Source of the DNA: Bin34 sp963422415 | Lineage (GTDB): Bacteria > Chloroflexota > Anaerolineae > Caldilineales > Caldilineaceae | Assembly: GCA_963422415.1 (NCBI GenBank) | Contig: OY729430.1 | Location: 992,001 to 1,056,000 of the forward strand | Direction of reading: 5' to 3' | Length of the DNA stretch: 64,000 bases | Part shown: one piece after another, positions 54,416 through 63,891 of the stretch | Position numbering within the stretch: the stretch's first letter is position 1 | How the letters are laid out: every line of letters starts with the position of its first letter | Notes under the pieces: generated by a model | What the model was told of the DNA's origin: nothing | The model's input: the letters and a program-made list of their open reading frames with translations, nothing else | Databases searched by the model: none | Program-made: the position numbers and the translations under genes

Positions 54416-56322
54416 CCACTGTCCCTCTGCACTTGCAGGCCTGGGGCCAGGCCATTGGGCGGCGGGGGTTTCCCTGCCGCCGCCAGTTCCTCGGTGAGTT
54501 CCGCTTCAATGCTCGTCTGCAGCTGGAAGACCTGTCGGTACAGGCCGGCTTGGGCTGCCAACTCGGCGTGGGCGCCCGCTTGCACGATGCGCCCGCCGTC
54601 CATCACCAGGATCTTGTCCGCCGTGGCAATGGAGGAGATGCGATGGGCGATGATGAACGTGGTTCGCCCTTGCATCAGCTGTTGCAAGGCATCGCGAATA
54701 AACCGCTCGGTCTCCGCGTCAACTGCACTGGTGGCGTCATCCAAAATCAGGATCTTGGGATCCTTGAGTATGGTGCGGGCGATCGCCAGCCGTTGCCGCT
54801 GGCCTCCCGACAGGGTTACGCCCTGTTCGCCCACGATAGTGTCGTATCCCTTGGGAAACGACATGACGCTGTCATGAATGTTGGCGGCCCGCGCCGCATT
54901 CTGGATCTCCTCTTCCGACACCTCCTGTGCGGCCCCGTACCGAATGTTTTCCCGAATCGTACGGCCGAAGAGAAAAGGATCCTGCTGTACGATGCCGATA
55001 TGGCGGCGCAGCGCGGCCCGAGGGTAGCGGGTCAAATCCACGCCGTCCAGATAGATGTGTCCGGCGGAGGCGTCATAGAAGCGGAGCAGCAGATTCATGA
55101 CCGAAGTCTTGCCGGAGCCCGTCGAGCCTAAAATGGCCACGATCTGGCCCGGCGCCGCCGTGAACGAGATGTCATGCAGCACGGCCGGCGGGCGCCGCCC
55201 CTCTGCGGTGTCGGAGGCCGGGACGTCGTAGGCAAAGGACACATTTTCATATCGAATGTCGCCCTGCAATGGGCTCTCCGGTACGTGATCCCCTGCATGC
55301 AGTGGCTCCCGCCGTTCTTCAATGATAGTGCGGATCCGGTCCAGAGACACTAGGGACTGGGTGGAGAGCGCGAAGATGCGGCCCAGGTGGCGAATGGGAC
55401 CAATCATCAGGCTGAGCAAGGAAACGAAGGCCAAGTAGGTCCCCACCGAGATTTCTCCCTGGACGGCCATCCAGGAGCCCAGCATCAGCGATCCCACCAT
55501 TTGTGTTGCCAGCAACAGATCCATGCTGGGCCAGTAGATGTTGTGGAAACGCACCATGCGACGGCCGCGATGGCGCAGGGTTGCGTTGGCGGCTTCAAAG
55601 CGACCAATCTCGTGTCGCTCGCGGGCAAAGGCCCGGACCACCCGTGCGCCGTACAGGTTCTCCTGCAGCAGGGAAGAGAGGCGAGCCTCCTGATCCTGAA
55701 AGTCGAAGAAAATCTGCGCGAGATGGCGCCAGAAACGGGTGGACACGAAGACGGAGATCGGGATTACGACGGCCGAGACCAACGCGAGCCTGGCGTGCAG
55801 GTCAAACATGGCCAAGAAGGCCATGGAGGAGATGGTGAAGATCCGCCCTACACCCGTGAAATGCTCCGCCAGCAACCGGCGCACCTCCTCCACATCGGAA
55901 CTGGAACGCTGGATCAGGTCGCCCGACTGCATGTGGTCATGGCGGGCAAAGGGCAAATGCTGCAAATGGTCGTAGAGGAAGACCCGCAACCGGCGCACGG
56001 CTCCTTCCGCGGTGCGAGCGGCCTGACGACTCCCCCAGAAGGTGCAGGTGCCGGCCACGCCGGCCAGACCCAGGAAAGCCAGCCCGTACCAGTGCAGGTC
56101 CTTGAAATTCTGGGCCAGCAGCACGTCGTCCGTAAAACGGCGGATGACCGTGGCGAACTGGGAACGGGCGAAACCGGATATCGCCAGCGCCGCCAGTGCG
56201 GCCAGGTAAATGACGCGATACCCGGCAATGAATCGGTACAGCGCCTTGGCTTGCGACACGCCCCGAATCCGACGCAGATCGAAGTCTTGGAGGCGAAGTG
56301 AACGGGGGAAGGAGATGGTCAT
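54412..56322 (-). CDS. Heterodimeric ABC exporter subunit, degenerate Walker B
   Basis: 636 residues, exporter transmembrane domain plus ATPase. Walker A ILGSTGSGKTSV; canonical signature LSGGQRQRLAIARTI; Walker B ILILDDATSAVD with Asp replacing the catalytic Glu; H-loop FIIAHRIS. The Glu-to-Asp change with a proper signature identifies this as the non-catalytic-site half (TM287/BmrC type). First gene of the two-gene operon; translationally coupled to the second. Confidence 0.92.
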   Translation of the reverse strand: MTISFPRSLRLQDFDLRRIRGVSQAKALYRFIAGYRVIYLAALAALAISGFARSQFATVIRRFTDDVLLAQNFKDLHWYGLAFLGLAGVAGTCTFWGSRQAARTAEGAVRRLRVFLYDHLQHLPFARHDHMQSGDLIQRSSSDVEEVRRLLAEHFTGVGRIFTISSMAFLAMFDLHARLALVSAVVIPISVFVSTRFWRHLAQIFFDFQDQEARLSSLLQENLYGARVVRAFARERHEIGRFEAANATLRHRGRRMVRFHNIYWPSMDLLLATQMVGSLMLGSWMAVQGEISVGTYLAFVSLLSLMIGPIRHLGRIFALSTQSLVSLDRIRTIIEERREPLHAGDHVPESPLQGDIRYENVSFAYDVPASDTAEGRRPPAVLHDISFTAAPGQIVAILGSTGSGKTSVMNLLLRFYDASAGHIYLDGVDLTRYPRAALRRHIGIVQQDPFLFGRTIRENIRYGAAQEVSEEEIQNAARAANIHDSVMSFPKGYDTIVGEQGVTLSGGQRQRLAIARTILKDPKILILDDATSAVDAETERFIRDALQQLMQGRTTFIIAHRISSIATADKILVMDGGRIVQAGAHAELAAQAGLYRQVFQLQTSIEAELTEELAAAGKPPPPNGLAPGLQVQRDSG

Positions 56323-56577
56323 GGGAATTCATGCATTGCCGCGCGCCAGAGTCTAGTCTCTTTTGTTCCTTTTGCCATGTAATTGTGCGGGGAAAACGGC
56401 GGATTGGCAGGCGAATTTTTTCATCCTGCGTTCCTGCCTGCAGTGTTGGTATGATTCCGCGTCGGGGATGGCGTCCCGCGGGTTGCTTGCAGTTCCGCTG
56501 CGACGGCCCGAAACGAGCTTGGGCCAAGGTACAGGCTCCCGGCCGAATCGAGATCGTTGTAAGGGCTTTTTGACGAC

Positions 56578-57405
56578 ATGTCCAATCTCACCTCCCCCCT
56601 GCCCCAGCGGAGCGCTCAGAAATGGAGTTTTTCTTGGCGGGCCCTGTTCAAGGGACGGCGCTGGATCTGGACGGTCCTAATGATCTGCGTTGTTTGCATG
56701 GACTTGGGGCTGGCCCGCTGGCAATTTCAACGGTATCAGCTGCGGCGCATGGAGCAGCAGCGGCTGACGCAGCAAGTGAGACGGGACACGATGGTTCTGC
56801 CCTTGTCCCGCGCGGAAGCCGAATCGGTGGACGATGTACTGTATCGGCAGGCCGTGGTCACCGGCGTCTTTGATTTCAAGAATCAGTTTGCCTGGGTAGG
56901 GCCCAAGGATCGCATGGGTGCCGGTCCACATCTGGTAACCCCTTTGCGGCTGTCAGATGGCACGGTGACGCTGGTGGATCGAGGCTGGTTGCCGCGGGGA
57001 TACAACACTCCTGACCGCTGGTCCGAATTCAACAAGCAACCTGCGGCCCCGATGGAAGGCATCCTCCTGCCGGGATCCCCGGTCCCGGATCCGGAATTTC
57101 TGGCCCGGCAAGCGCGTCCCGTGCTTTTCTGGTCCAAAATGGACTTGCCAGAAATCGAGGCCCAGATGCCCTATGATCTGAAGCCCTATTATCTGCATCT
57201 GGAACCTGCGGCGACGGCCGGGCGTGACGCACCCATCACATATCCCGTCAAGACCTGGTACACCCTGCGCACCCCACCCAGCATGCATGCCGGCTACGTG
57301 GTGCAGTGGGTGATGGCCGCCTTGGCCACCGCCTTGTTCTATCTTCTGATCATTCGATTTCTGGAACGGCGCACACTACGCAAGGCCGCCGAGATCTCCA
57401 CCTAA
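56578..57405 (+). CDS. SURF1-family cytochrome oxidase biogenesis protein
   Basis: 275 residues with the two-helix SURF1 plan: first helix WTVLMICVVCMDLGLARWQF followed by QRYQLRRMEQQ, a loop domain outside the membrane with VDRGWLPRGYNTPD and PVLFWSKMDLPEI, and a second helix AGYVVQWVMAALATALFYLL (the Y-x-x-QW motif). SURF1 helps insert heme a/a3 into terminal oxidases. No oxidase gene is in the window. An ATG following a TTTTTG-rich segment; ten bases separate it from the next gene. Confidence 0.88.
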   Translation: MSNLTSPLPQRSAQKWSFSWRALFKGRRWIWTVLMICVVCMDLGLARWQFQRYQLRRMEQQRLTQQVRRDTMVLPLSRAEAESVDDVLYRQAVVTGVFDFKNQFAWVGPKDRMGAGPHLVTPLRLSDGTVTLVDRGWLPRGYNTPDRWSEFNKQPAAPMEGILLPGSPVPDPEFLARQARPVLFWSKMDLPEIEAQMPYDLKPYYLHLEPAATAGRDAPITYPVKTWYTLRTPPSMHAGYVVQWVMAALATALFYLLIIRFLERRTLRKAAEIST

Positions 57406-57415
57406 AGGCAAGGAC

Positions 57416-57892
57416 ATGTTAGACATCCCCATCTTTGCAGTGATTCTGATCATGGCGTTGGGTTTCGGGATCGTACTGTTTCTGATCAAGATCACCCTGC
57501 CGCGCATCTTTCGCAACGTGCTGGATCATTACGGTCGGCGGTTGGAACTGGCGGAGCAGATCATGAATACAAGGCGGGCTCCCCAGGAATGGATGGCCCG
57601 GCATGCCAAACAGCTGGAGGCGGCGGACGCGACCCAAAGGGAACGGATTCAAGGCCGCGCCGTGCGCCTGAGTGTCAAGAGGCTGGGAGCGGTCATCAAC
57701 TTCCTCCGGAACGCCAACATTTTTGATTCTCCCGAAACCAAGCGTACCGTGCTCAATGAGCTGGTGCGGGTCCGGCGGGAATGGCAGGAACATGGTTGGT
57801 CGCACGTTGAACCGGATCCCCACTATGTACTCCTGCGGAACCGTCCCGAGGAGAGTGACGAGGCCGAGCAGGCGGAATCAAGAGCCATCTAA
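57416..57892 (+). CDS. Conserved-looking single-span membrane protein, unknown function
   Basis: 158 residues with one N-terminal membrane helix (IPIFAVILIMALGFGIVLFL) and a basic, helical cytoplasmic tail. Directly follows the SURF1 gene with AAGGCAAGGAC before the ATG, so co-expressed. I do not recognise the family. The gene pair suggests a link to respiratory membrane biogenesis, but that is inference from neighbourhood only. Confidence 0.75.
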   Translation: MLDIPIFAVILIMALGFGIVLFLIKITLPRIFRNVLDHYGRRLELAEQIMNTRRAPQEWMARHAKQLEAADATQRERIQGRAVRLSVKRLGAVINFLRNANIFDSPETKRTVLNELVRVRREWQEHGWSHVEPDPHYVLLRNRPEESDEAEQAESRAI

Positions 57893-58106
57893 CGCCTTGC
57901 GCTTTCTGCCGATAGGGACGAATGCCTTGTCTTTTGTAGCAAACGATTGATTCGGGCAAGGGAAGAGGTCCGCGCCCCCTTCCCCACTCACGGTTTCGGG
58001 CCTGTAGTGCGCCCGACGGAGCGATGCGGGCCCGTACTCGCCGGTTTCTCTGTGCAGGGTCGGATTTGTCCGATGCCTCACAGGACGGCGGTAGAGGATG
58101 ACAGCC

Positions 58107-58652
58107 TTACCCTCTGCCGCTTTCCTTGTCCCCGCTGTGCTCGCCACCATTCTCACTGGAGCCGGCTACGCCGTCTTCTCCTCCACCCCCTTCCGATCCA
58201 TGTTCGCTGCGGCCCACTTCGGCATGGGGAGTCCATCCGTCAAACTCCTCGGCGGTGGCTGGCAATCGCACTGTGATTGACTGACCGGGCGCCAGATCCG
58301 CCGGGAGGGTGGGGCCGAGTTCCATGCCATTTGACAGGTGAACTTCCACCCGTACCTGTGACAAGACGCCATCGGTGGTATTTTCCACGACGCCGACGAA
58401 GACATTTTCGGACTCGTTGTAGTCCAAAACGAGTCGGGCACCGTTGCGGATCGTGTCATAGGTTTCATGCAGCGTCAGACGATGGCCCGACTCTTCCCCT
58501 CCGCTTTCCTTGGTCTGGCCATTGTGGACTTCTTCTCCTCTTGAGCCATGCTCGCCGCTGCCTGTGTCTTCCACAACACAGCCGCCTATTCCGGTCACCG
58601 TCATGACAGCCACCATCGCCAATGTCATCATCATGCCTCGCTTGGGGGGCAT
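58107..58652 (-). CDS. FxLYD-type domain lipoprotein
   Basis: 181 residues from MPPKRGMMMTLAMVAVMTVT; GAGGAGATGACATT precedes the ATG. The signal peptide ends GIGGC, a plausible lipobox. Low-complexity Gly/Glu/His/Ser linkers flank a beta-sandwich-like domain (VFVGVVENTTDGVLSQVRVE, LPADLAPGQSITVRLPA), the pattern of FxLYD domains of secreted proteins. Extracellular, role unknown. Confidence 0.7.
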   Translation of the reverse strand: MPPKRGMMMTLAMVAVMTVTGIGGCVVEDTGSGEHGSRGEEVHNGQTKESGGEESGHRLTLHETYDTIRNGARLVLDYNESENVFVGVVENTTDGVLSQVRVEVHLSNGMELGPTLPADLAPGQSITVRLPATAEEFDGWTPHAEVGRSEHGSEGGGGEDGVAGSSENGGEHSGDKESGRG

Positions 58653-58750
58653 AATGTCATCTCCTCTGGAACGCGTGGGGCCTCCGAGTCTTGCGAACAG
58701 GCCGGAATTCCGGCCTGTGTTTTGAGTCAACCGTTGCAACATAGTGATAC

Positions 58751-59035
58751 TCATTCCTTGATGTGTTTTGAGACGACATCACTGTGGACATTCTCTCCGA
58801 TCATTGTCAGGAAACTATGAATGGAATCCAAGGAGATTGTGCAGAAGGCCCATGCACTGTCGCGACACTGTCGTTTGATCTCTCCATGCCATGTCAATCC
58901 ACAGGGCAGGGCCTCCAGCAGGGTCTGTCGCGTTGCACCGCCCTCACACTGGACTGTGTAGACTTGTAGGCTTGACGCACGGTATGCGACAGGGGAGCAA
59001 CAGGGCGTTTTCGCGGGTATAGGAGGAAATGGCAA
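58751..59035 (-). CDS. Possible small Cys-containing protein
   Basis: A 94-codon frame with coding-like codon use: SLQVYTVQCEGGATRQTLLE, ALPCGLTWHGEIKRQC, WAFCTISLDSIHSFL. Start ATG is weakly supported (no good Shine-Dalgarno). Reads on the same strand and just upstream of the FxLYD lipoprotein. Family unknown; may be chance. Confidence 0.3.
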   Translation of the reverse strand: MPFPPIPAKTPCCSPVAYRASSLQVYTVQCEGGATRQTLLEALPCGLTWHGEIKRQCRDSAWAFCTISLDSIHSFLTMIGENVHSDVVSKHIKE

Positions 59036-59327
59036 TCCCGTTGGAAGGGACGTGTGCCGTTGGAACGTTGACGGCGTTGCACAACGAGAGGGACGACGCG
59101 GCTCATGGGATAGCTCTGGCCTGATGATCGATTTCCATCAACCCTTTCCGGGCTCCGCGGAGATCCCCTGCAGTGCAACCGGCGCGGGAAAGACATGTTG
59201 TGGCTTGTCTTTGTCCAAGGCGCGCGCCTGTGTGCCAAGACCCTGTTTGGACAGGATGGGGACAGAAGGCAAACTGCATGTAGCACGCACGCGGATCTCC
59301 TGACAACGACGGCAATCTCGTCACGGT
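59036..59327. other. Spacer before the first MFS gene
   Basis: No gene recognised; it should contain the MFS promoter. A longer minus-strand frame here looks like a shadow. Confidence 0.4.
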
Positions 59328-60596
59328 GTGCCCCGCGCATGGGAGGATCCCCTGAAACGCTCTTTTGTTTCCAGCCCGTTTGCACAGGTCGAGACCACCA
59401 AGTGGGCCATATGGTTGTTGATGTTGCTCTCTGCCGCCTTGGCCAGCGCCGCGCCGCGCATGGCGCTGGGCGTCCTGCTTCCCGAAATTGTGCAGGATCT
59501 GGATTTGAGTCTGGTCCAGGTGGGGTTGATCTGGGGCACGGAAACCCTGACAGGAATCGTTGCCTCCGTGCTGGGCGGCAGTCTCAGCGACCGCTATGGG
59601 GCACGGGCATCGCTTGTGACGGGATGTGCACTGGCAGGTTTTTTTGGTGTGATCCGTGGTTTCGCGCCCAATTTCGGTTTTCTGCTGGCAACTTCATTTC
59701 TGATCGGTCCCTTTGCCGCCCTGATTCCCATCAATCTGCACAAGGCGGGAGCCCAAGTGTTCCCGCGGAGCCAGCTGGCCATTGCCAATGGTGGTGTATC
59801 CGTGGGCATGGCCTTGGGTTTCGTGACGGGAGCCTTCACGGCAGCCACCTATCTGTCACCGGCCTTGGGAGGATGGAGCCAGGTCATGCGGCTGACGGGG
59901 ATGGTCAGCATGCTGTTGGGTCTGATATGGGCGTTGCTGCCGCGTTGGACTGGAGTGGCCTACACGGCGGCCCGAGCGGCCCGAACCAGCATGCAGGCAA
60001 GCATTCTCCATGTATGGGGTATCCGCGATGTTCGTGTCATCAGTTTCGCGGTGCTGGGGTATGGCGCCTGCGTGGAAGGGATGTTGGGGTTTCTGCCGCT
60101 GTATCTGCGGGATGTCGGCTGGGTGGCAGATCGGGCCGATCTGGCTTTGACCACCTTTCACATTGCCAGCATGGTGGCCACGATTCCCCTGACTCTGTTG
60201 TCGGATCGCTGGCGCAACCGTCAAGGCTTCTTGGTGTTGGGCTCTTGCCTGTTGGCCATCGCCACCGCGCTGGTGCCCCTCCTGCCTGGCGCCACGCTGT
60301 TCGTCGCCATGCTGGTGGGAGGACTGATGCGAGACGCCTTCATGAGCATCTTCATAACCCGTCTTATGGAGAGCAAGGGGGTCGGTCCCCAATATGCAGG
60401 TGGGGCCTTGGGACTGGCCATGATGGGACTGCGCCTCGGTGGCGCTCTGTCTCCTCCCATCGGCAATGCCTTGGCCGTGGTCTGGCTGGGCGCACCGTTC
60501 CTGTTCTGGACCCTGTTTTGCGTCCTGCCCATTCTCGTCTTCGTCAGGCTGCCGGATCTCCAGCCGGAGAAACCGGCCCTGTCGTCCATGGGATAA
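59328..60596 (+). CDS. MFS transporter (nitrate/cyanate-porter-like), non-ATG start
   Basis: 422 residues from GTG, or 414 from CTG at 59352, which has GGGAGG five bases upstream; no ATG occurs before the first helix (WAIWLLMLLSAALAS). Twelve hydrophobic segments; motif A between helices 2 and 3 is GGSLSDRYGARASL, and the central-loop counterpart is LLSDRWRNRQGF. Resembles the CynX/NarK-like part of MFS. Substrate unknown. Convergent with the second MFS gene. Confidence 0.85.
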   Translation: MPRAWEDPLKRSFVSSPFAQVETTKWAIWLLMLLSAALASAAPRMALGVLLPEIVQDLDLSLVQVGLIWGTETLTGIVASVLGGSLSDRYGARASLVTGCALAGFFGVIRGFAPNFGFLLATSFLIGPFAALIPINLHKAGAQVFPRSQLAIANGGVSVGMALGFVTGAFTAATYLSPALGGWSQVMRLTGMVSMLLGLIWALLPRWTGVAYTAARAARTSMQASILHVWGIRDVRVISFAVLGYGACVEGMLGFLPLYLRDVGWVADRADLALTTFHIASMVATIPLTLLSDRWRNRQGFLVLGSCLLAIATALVPLLPGATLFVAMLVGGLMRDAFMSIFITRLMESKGVGPQYAGGALGLAMMGLRLGGALSPPIGNALAVVWLGAPFLFWTLFCVLPILVFVRLPDLQPEKPALSSMG

Positions 60597-60648
60597 ACCC
60601 GGTAAGGCCACAGTGTTGAGGGGACAAGTCTGCCGGGACTTGCCGCCT

Positions 60649-61932
60649 TCAATCTGCAGAGTCGGTCCGATGCGCCGTTGGGATGTCATATGTCCCGCGC
60701 CAGATCCAAAGCGCCCAGCCTGCGGCCAGGCCCAGAAAACAGGCCATCAGGATCAAAAATGTGCCGGTCAGGCCCAAACGCGGATTCTCCGTGACCACGG
60801 CCGGCAGAACAACCCCCAGAATCCCCATGAGATTGAAGAGGAAATATTCGAGGGACAGCATGTGATCACGCAGATGCAATGGCGTAAGACTGAGCAGCAA
60901 CTGGGTGGAGAACGTCCAGATAAGCACGGCCCCCACGGAACGCAGGGCCACCCCCACCAGCAAGATGCCAAAGGCCGGCACGGGTGCTTGCAGGGCCATA
61001 CCCACGGCCACCACCAGATAGGCAAAGGTGATGGCATGACGCATTCTGCGATGATCATTGCCGGTGAACAGGCGGATGACAAGGGGGCTGAAAAAGCTCA
61101 CCAGCCCGCCCACTGAAAAGATGTAGCCCAACAGGAGGGGACCGGGGCCAATGTGCGGATATCGCTGACTGAGCAGAATCTGCAGAATTTGGGTCGGCGT
61201 AAAGCTGAACACCGTGACCGCCGTCTTCTTGGTGGCAAGCCACAGGAAATCCTTGTGCAGGCGCAGAAAGCGCAGCAGCGTGGCATATGACGTGCGCGTA
61301 TCGGATGGGGCAGAGGCAGACCCCTGCCCGCGGCGCATGGATTCGGAAGCCGGCTGGTATTGCAGCCTCAGCAGGCACAAGGCGGACAGCACAAAGGTGG
61401 CCGCGTCTATGACAAACGAGACTTCCGTTCCCAGGAGTGTGGTCACCACGCCACCCAGAGCTGTGCCCAAGGCGATCATGCCTGTCCAGCTGAGAGAGCT
61501 CAAGGTGTTGGCCGCACCCAACTCTGCCTCGTTTGCCACTAGATTCGGGAGAATGGCGGTGCGAATCGGAAAGAAAATCCCGCCCAGAAACCCTTGCAGT
61601 CCGATAAGTAGATAAAACAGCCACAGGAGATCCGGAGTCCGTATCAGCAGCAAGCCCAGTACCAGGAGACACCGCATCAGGTCCGACACGATGAGGAGCG
61701 TGCGACGCCGCACCCGGGTGACCATCAGAGGTACCAAGGGGGCGCCGAGCACAGGCGTCAGAGTGCGAATCCCGATCAGAAGACTGATCGTGAATCCGGA
61801 CGGCGCCAGTCTCGTCACCACTTCCGTCGCCGCAATGAAATTGAACCAATCGCCAAAGAGACTTATGACCAGGGAAAGTAGCAGATAGCGAACGTTGGCA
61901 TTGTGCCGCAACAACGTCGCATATTGAATCAA
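60649..61932 (-). CDS. MFS transporter of the MFS_3 / macrolide-efflux type
   Basis: 427 residues from a TTG start; no ATG occurs in frame before the first helix. NVRYLLLSLVISLFGDWFNF is the typical opening of MefA/EntS-like exporters. Further landmarks are GGIFFPIRTAILPNLV, NTLSSLSWTGMIALGTALGG and the final MACFLGLAAGW. Twelve helices; probably a drug or siderophore exporter. No regulator adjacent. Confidence 0.85.
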   Translation of the reverse strand: MIQYATLLRHNANVRYLLLSLVISLFGDWFNFIAATEVVTRLAPSGFTISLLIGIRTLTPVLGAPLVPLMVTRVRRRTLLIVSDLMRCLLVLGLLLIRTPDLLWLFYLLIGLQGFLGGIFFPIRTAILPNLVANEAELGAANTLSSLSWTGMIALGTALGGVVTTLLGTEVSFVIDAATFVLSALCLLRLQYQPASESMRRGQGSASAPSDTRTSYATLLRFLRLHKDFLWLATKKTAVTVFSFTPTQILQILLSQRYPHIGPGPLLLGYIFSVGGLVSFFSPLVIRLFTGNDHRRMRHAITFAYLVVAVGMALQAPVPAFGILLVGVALRSVGAVLIWTFSTQLLLSLTPLHLRDHMLSLEYFLFNLMGILGVVLPAVVTENPRLGLTGTFLILMACFLGLAAGWALWIWRGTYDIPTAHRTDSAD

Positions 61933-62045
61933 GTTGTTCTTGATGAGACTCGCTCCCTCGCTCCCTTGCCCCTGCGGTCAGGCCCAAGGAAGAAGAACGA
62001 AGTGCGTGGCCTTGCCTTGGGGCAGGGCCGAAATGGGCCTCGGGG

Positions 62046-62885
62046 CTACACCTTGATCGCCCCTGAGGTCAGGCCTTCCACAAACCAGCGGCTGGTAAAG
62101 AGGAACAGTATCACCAAGGGCACGGACCCAATCAGGAGACCCGCCATCAGGAATCCGTAGCGGGTGAAGTTCTCGACCTGGTAGGACCACAGGCCGGGGG
62201 TCAGGGTCTGGCGTTCCAACTGGGAGATCGTGAGGGCCGGCCAGATAAGATTGTTCCAGGTGCCCAGGATATTAAGAATGGCCGTGACGCCCAGCATGGA
62301 CTTGGACATGGGCAGGGCGATCTTGTAATACCCCTGCCATTCGCTGGCGCCGTCAATGCGCGCGGCATCGAACAGTTCCTTGGGTAGGCTCTGCAGGTAG
62401 GTCCGCAGGATGAATATGGCGAAGACTTGGCCGCTGGCCACCCAAGGCAGGATCAGGGACCAACGGGTGTTGAGGAGAGACAGATTCTTGACCAGCACGA
62501 AGGAGGGAATCAGGGTCAGGGTGGCGGGCACCATCATCAGGGCCAGCACCAGATAGAAGAGGAATTCGCGACCCGGGTAGCGCAGAATGGCGAAGGAATA
62601 GGCGGCCAGGGAGCCCAGGGCCAGCACCCCAATCACGGTCAGGCCCGAGGCAAACACGCTGTTGAACAGGAACATTCTGACGATTTCCCATGCCGACACG
62701 TAATTGCGCCAATGCAAGGGCAGCGTAGGCAGAAACGGCACGCGCGCGAATTGCGGAATGGTTTTGAACGAGATGAAGAATGCCATCACCAGCGGCAACA
62801 GCGACAGTCCGCACAGGATGGCGAGCGCCAACGCGCGCCAGATATCCGGGGCGCGGAAGCGGCGGGTTGAAGGGTGGGCAGTCAC
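62046..62885 (-). CDS. Carbohydrate ABC transporter permease, MalG/UgpE type
   Basis: 279 residues, six helices. The EAA-type coupling loop is DAARIDGASEWQGYYKIALP, and the C terminus FVEGLTSGAIKV is the usual ending. Second permease of the sugar importer, 13 bp downstream of its partner. The ATPase is not present; MsmK-like shared ATPases commonly serve such systems. Confidence 0.92.
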   Translation of the reverse strand: MTAHPSTRRFRAPDIWRALALAILCGLSLLPLVMAFFISFKTIPQFARVPFLPTLPLHWRNYVSAWEIVRMFLFNSVFASGLTVIGVLALGSLAAYSFAILRYPGREFLFYLVLALMMVPATLTLIPSFVLVKNLSLLNTRWSLILPWVASGQVFAIFILRTYLQSLPKELFDAARIDGASEWQGYYKIALPMSKSMLGVTAILNILGTWNNLIWPALTISQLERQTLTPGLWSYQVENFTRYGFLMAGLLIGSVPLVILFLFTSRWFVEGLTSGAIKV

Positions 62886-62898
62886 CGGGACGTCATAC

Positions 62899-63816
62899 CT
62901 AGAATTCCTGGGTCGAGATGTACTTCATGTTGATCAGCGTCAACACCAAGGTCAGCAAGAACAGGACGACGCCTATGGCAGAGGCGTACCCCATCTTGTT
63001 GATGCTGAAGGCATTCCAGAACATCCACATGCCCGGGACCATCGTCTTGTTGATGGGGCCGCCCTGCGTCATGGCAAAGACTGCCGTGAATTCCTGCACT
63101 CCCCACATGATGGTCAACACGACGAGCAACTTGATCTGGCCCGTGATCAGAGGGAATTCCATGGACCACAGAATGCGCCAGTTGTTCGCCCCATCGATGC
63201 GGGCGCTCTCGATCACTTCCGATGGAATCACCTGCAACCCCGCCAGCAGAATGAGAATGGCGACGCCGTCCACCCAAGGAAAATTGCGCAACATCACCGC
63301 GTACAGGGCCGTGTTGGGATCGGCCAGCCAGGCACGGGTCCACTGCTCCAGTCCCGTGGCAATCAGCAGCATGTTGAGTGGGCCCACCGTGGCGTCGTAA
63401 ATGAATTTCCAGAGCATCAGCAGGACTATGCCGGGAATGACGACCGGCAGGATGGTCAGGAAGCGGAAGAAGAATTTCAGTCGGTAGCTGATCATCCGAT
63501 GCAGGAGAATGGCCACGAACAGGGACACGAAGATGGTGGAGAGCACATACCATAGGGACAGCTGTAGCATGTTGCCCATGGACTGCTGAAACACCTTGTC
63601 CTTGGTGAAGAGCTTGACAAAGTTACCCGCTCCCACCCAGTCCGCGTCCAGCCCCGGCGCCCAGTCGAACAGGGAACGGTACAGGCCCAGAAAGGCCGGA
63701 TAGTACATGAAAACGGCCAGCATGATCATGGTGGGCGCCAGCATCAGGTACCCCATGCGCCCTTGCCAGATCCGTTGACTCAGCGCGGTGCGGCGGGATG
63801 GATGCAGAGAGGTCAT
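62899..63816 (-). CDS. Carbohydrate ABC transporter permease, MalF/UgpA type
   Basis: 305 residues from MTSLHPSRRTALSQ; a longer frame to 63864 exists but the shorter start fits the family. Six helices; coupling loop ESARIDGANNWRILWSMEFP. First permease of the importer, downstream of the binding-protein gene and a hairpin. Confidence 0.91.
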   Translation of the reverse strand: MTSLHPSRRTALSQRIWQGRMGYLMLAPTMIMLAVFMYYPAFLGLYRSLFDWAPGLDADWVGAGNFVKLFTKDKVFQQSMGNMLQLSLWYVLSTIFVSLFVAILLHRMISYRLKFFFRFLTILPVVIPGIVLLMLWKFIYDATVGPLNMLLIATGLEQWTRAWLADPNTALYAVMLRNFPWVDGVAILILLAGLQVIPSEVIESARIDGANNWRILWSMEFPLITGQIKLLVVLTIMWGVQEFTAVFAMTQGGPINKTMVPGMWMFWNAFSINKMGYASAIGVVLFLLTLVLTLINMKYISTQEF

Positions 63817-63848
63817 GCGAACGTGAGGGAAATGATGCGGGCCAGGAA

Positions 63849-63881
63849 GCGGGGAAAGGCGCACGACGACGCCTTCCCCGC
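63849..63881 (-). repeat. Intergenic hairpin between binding-protein and permease genes
   Basis: GCGGGGAAAGGCG pairs with CGCCTTCCCCGC, 12 bp with one bulged A and an 8-nt loop. It lies 10 bp after the binding-protein stop and 32 bp before the permease start, with no U-run. Same arrangement as the oppA-oppB hairpin. Confidence 0.65.
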
Positions 63882-63891
63882 GGGTGCGAAC

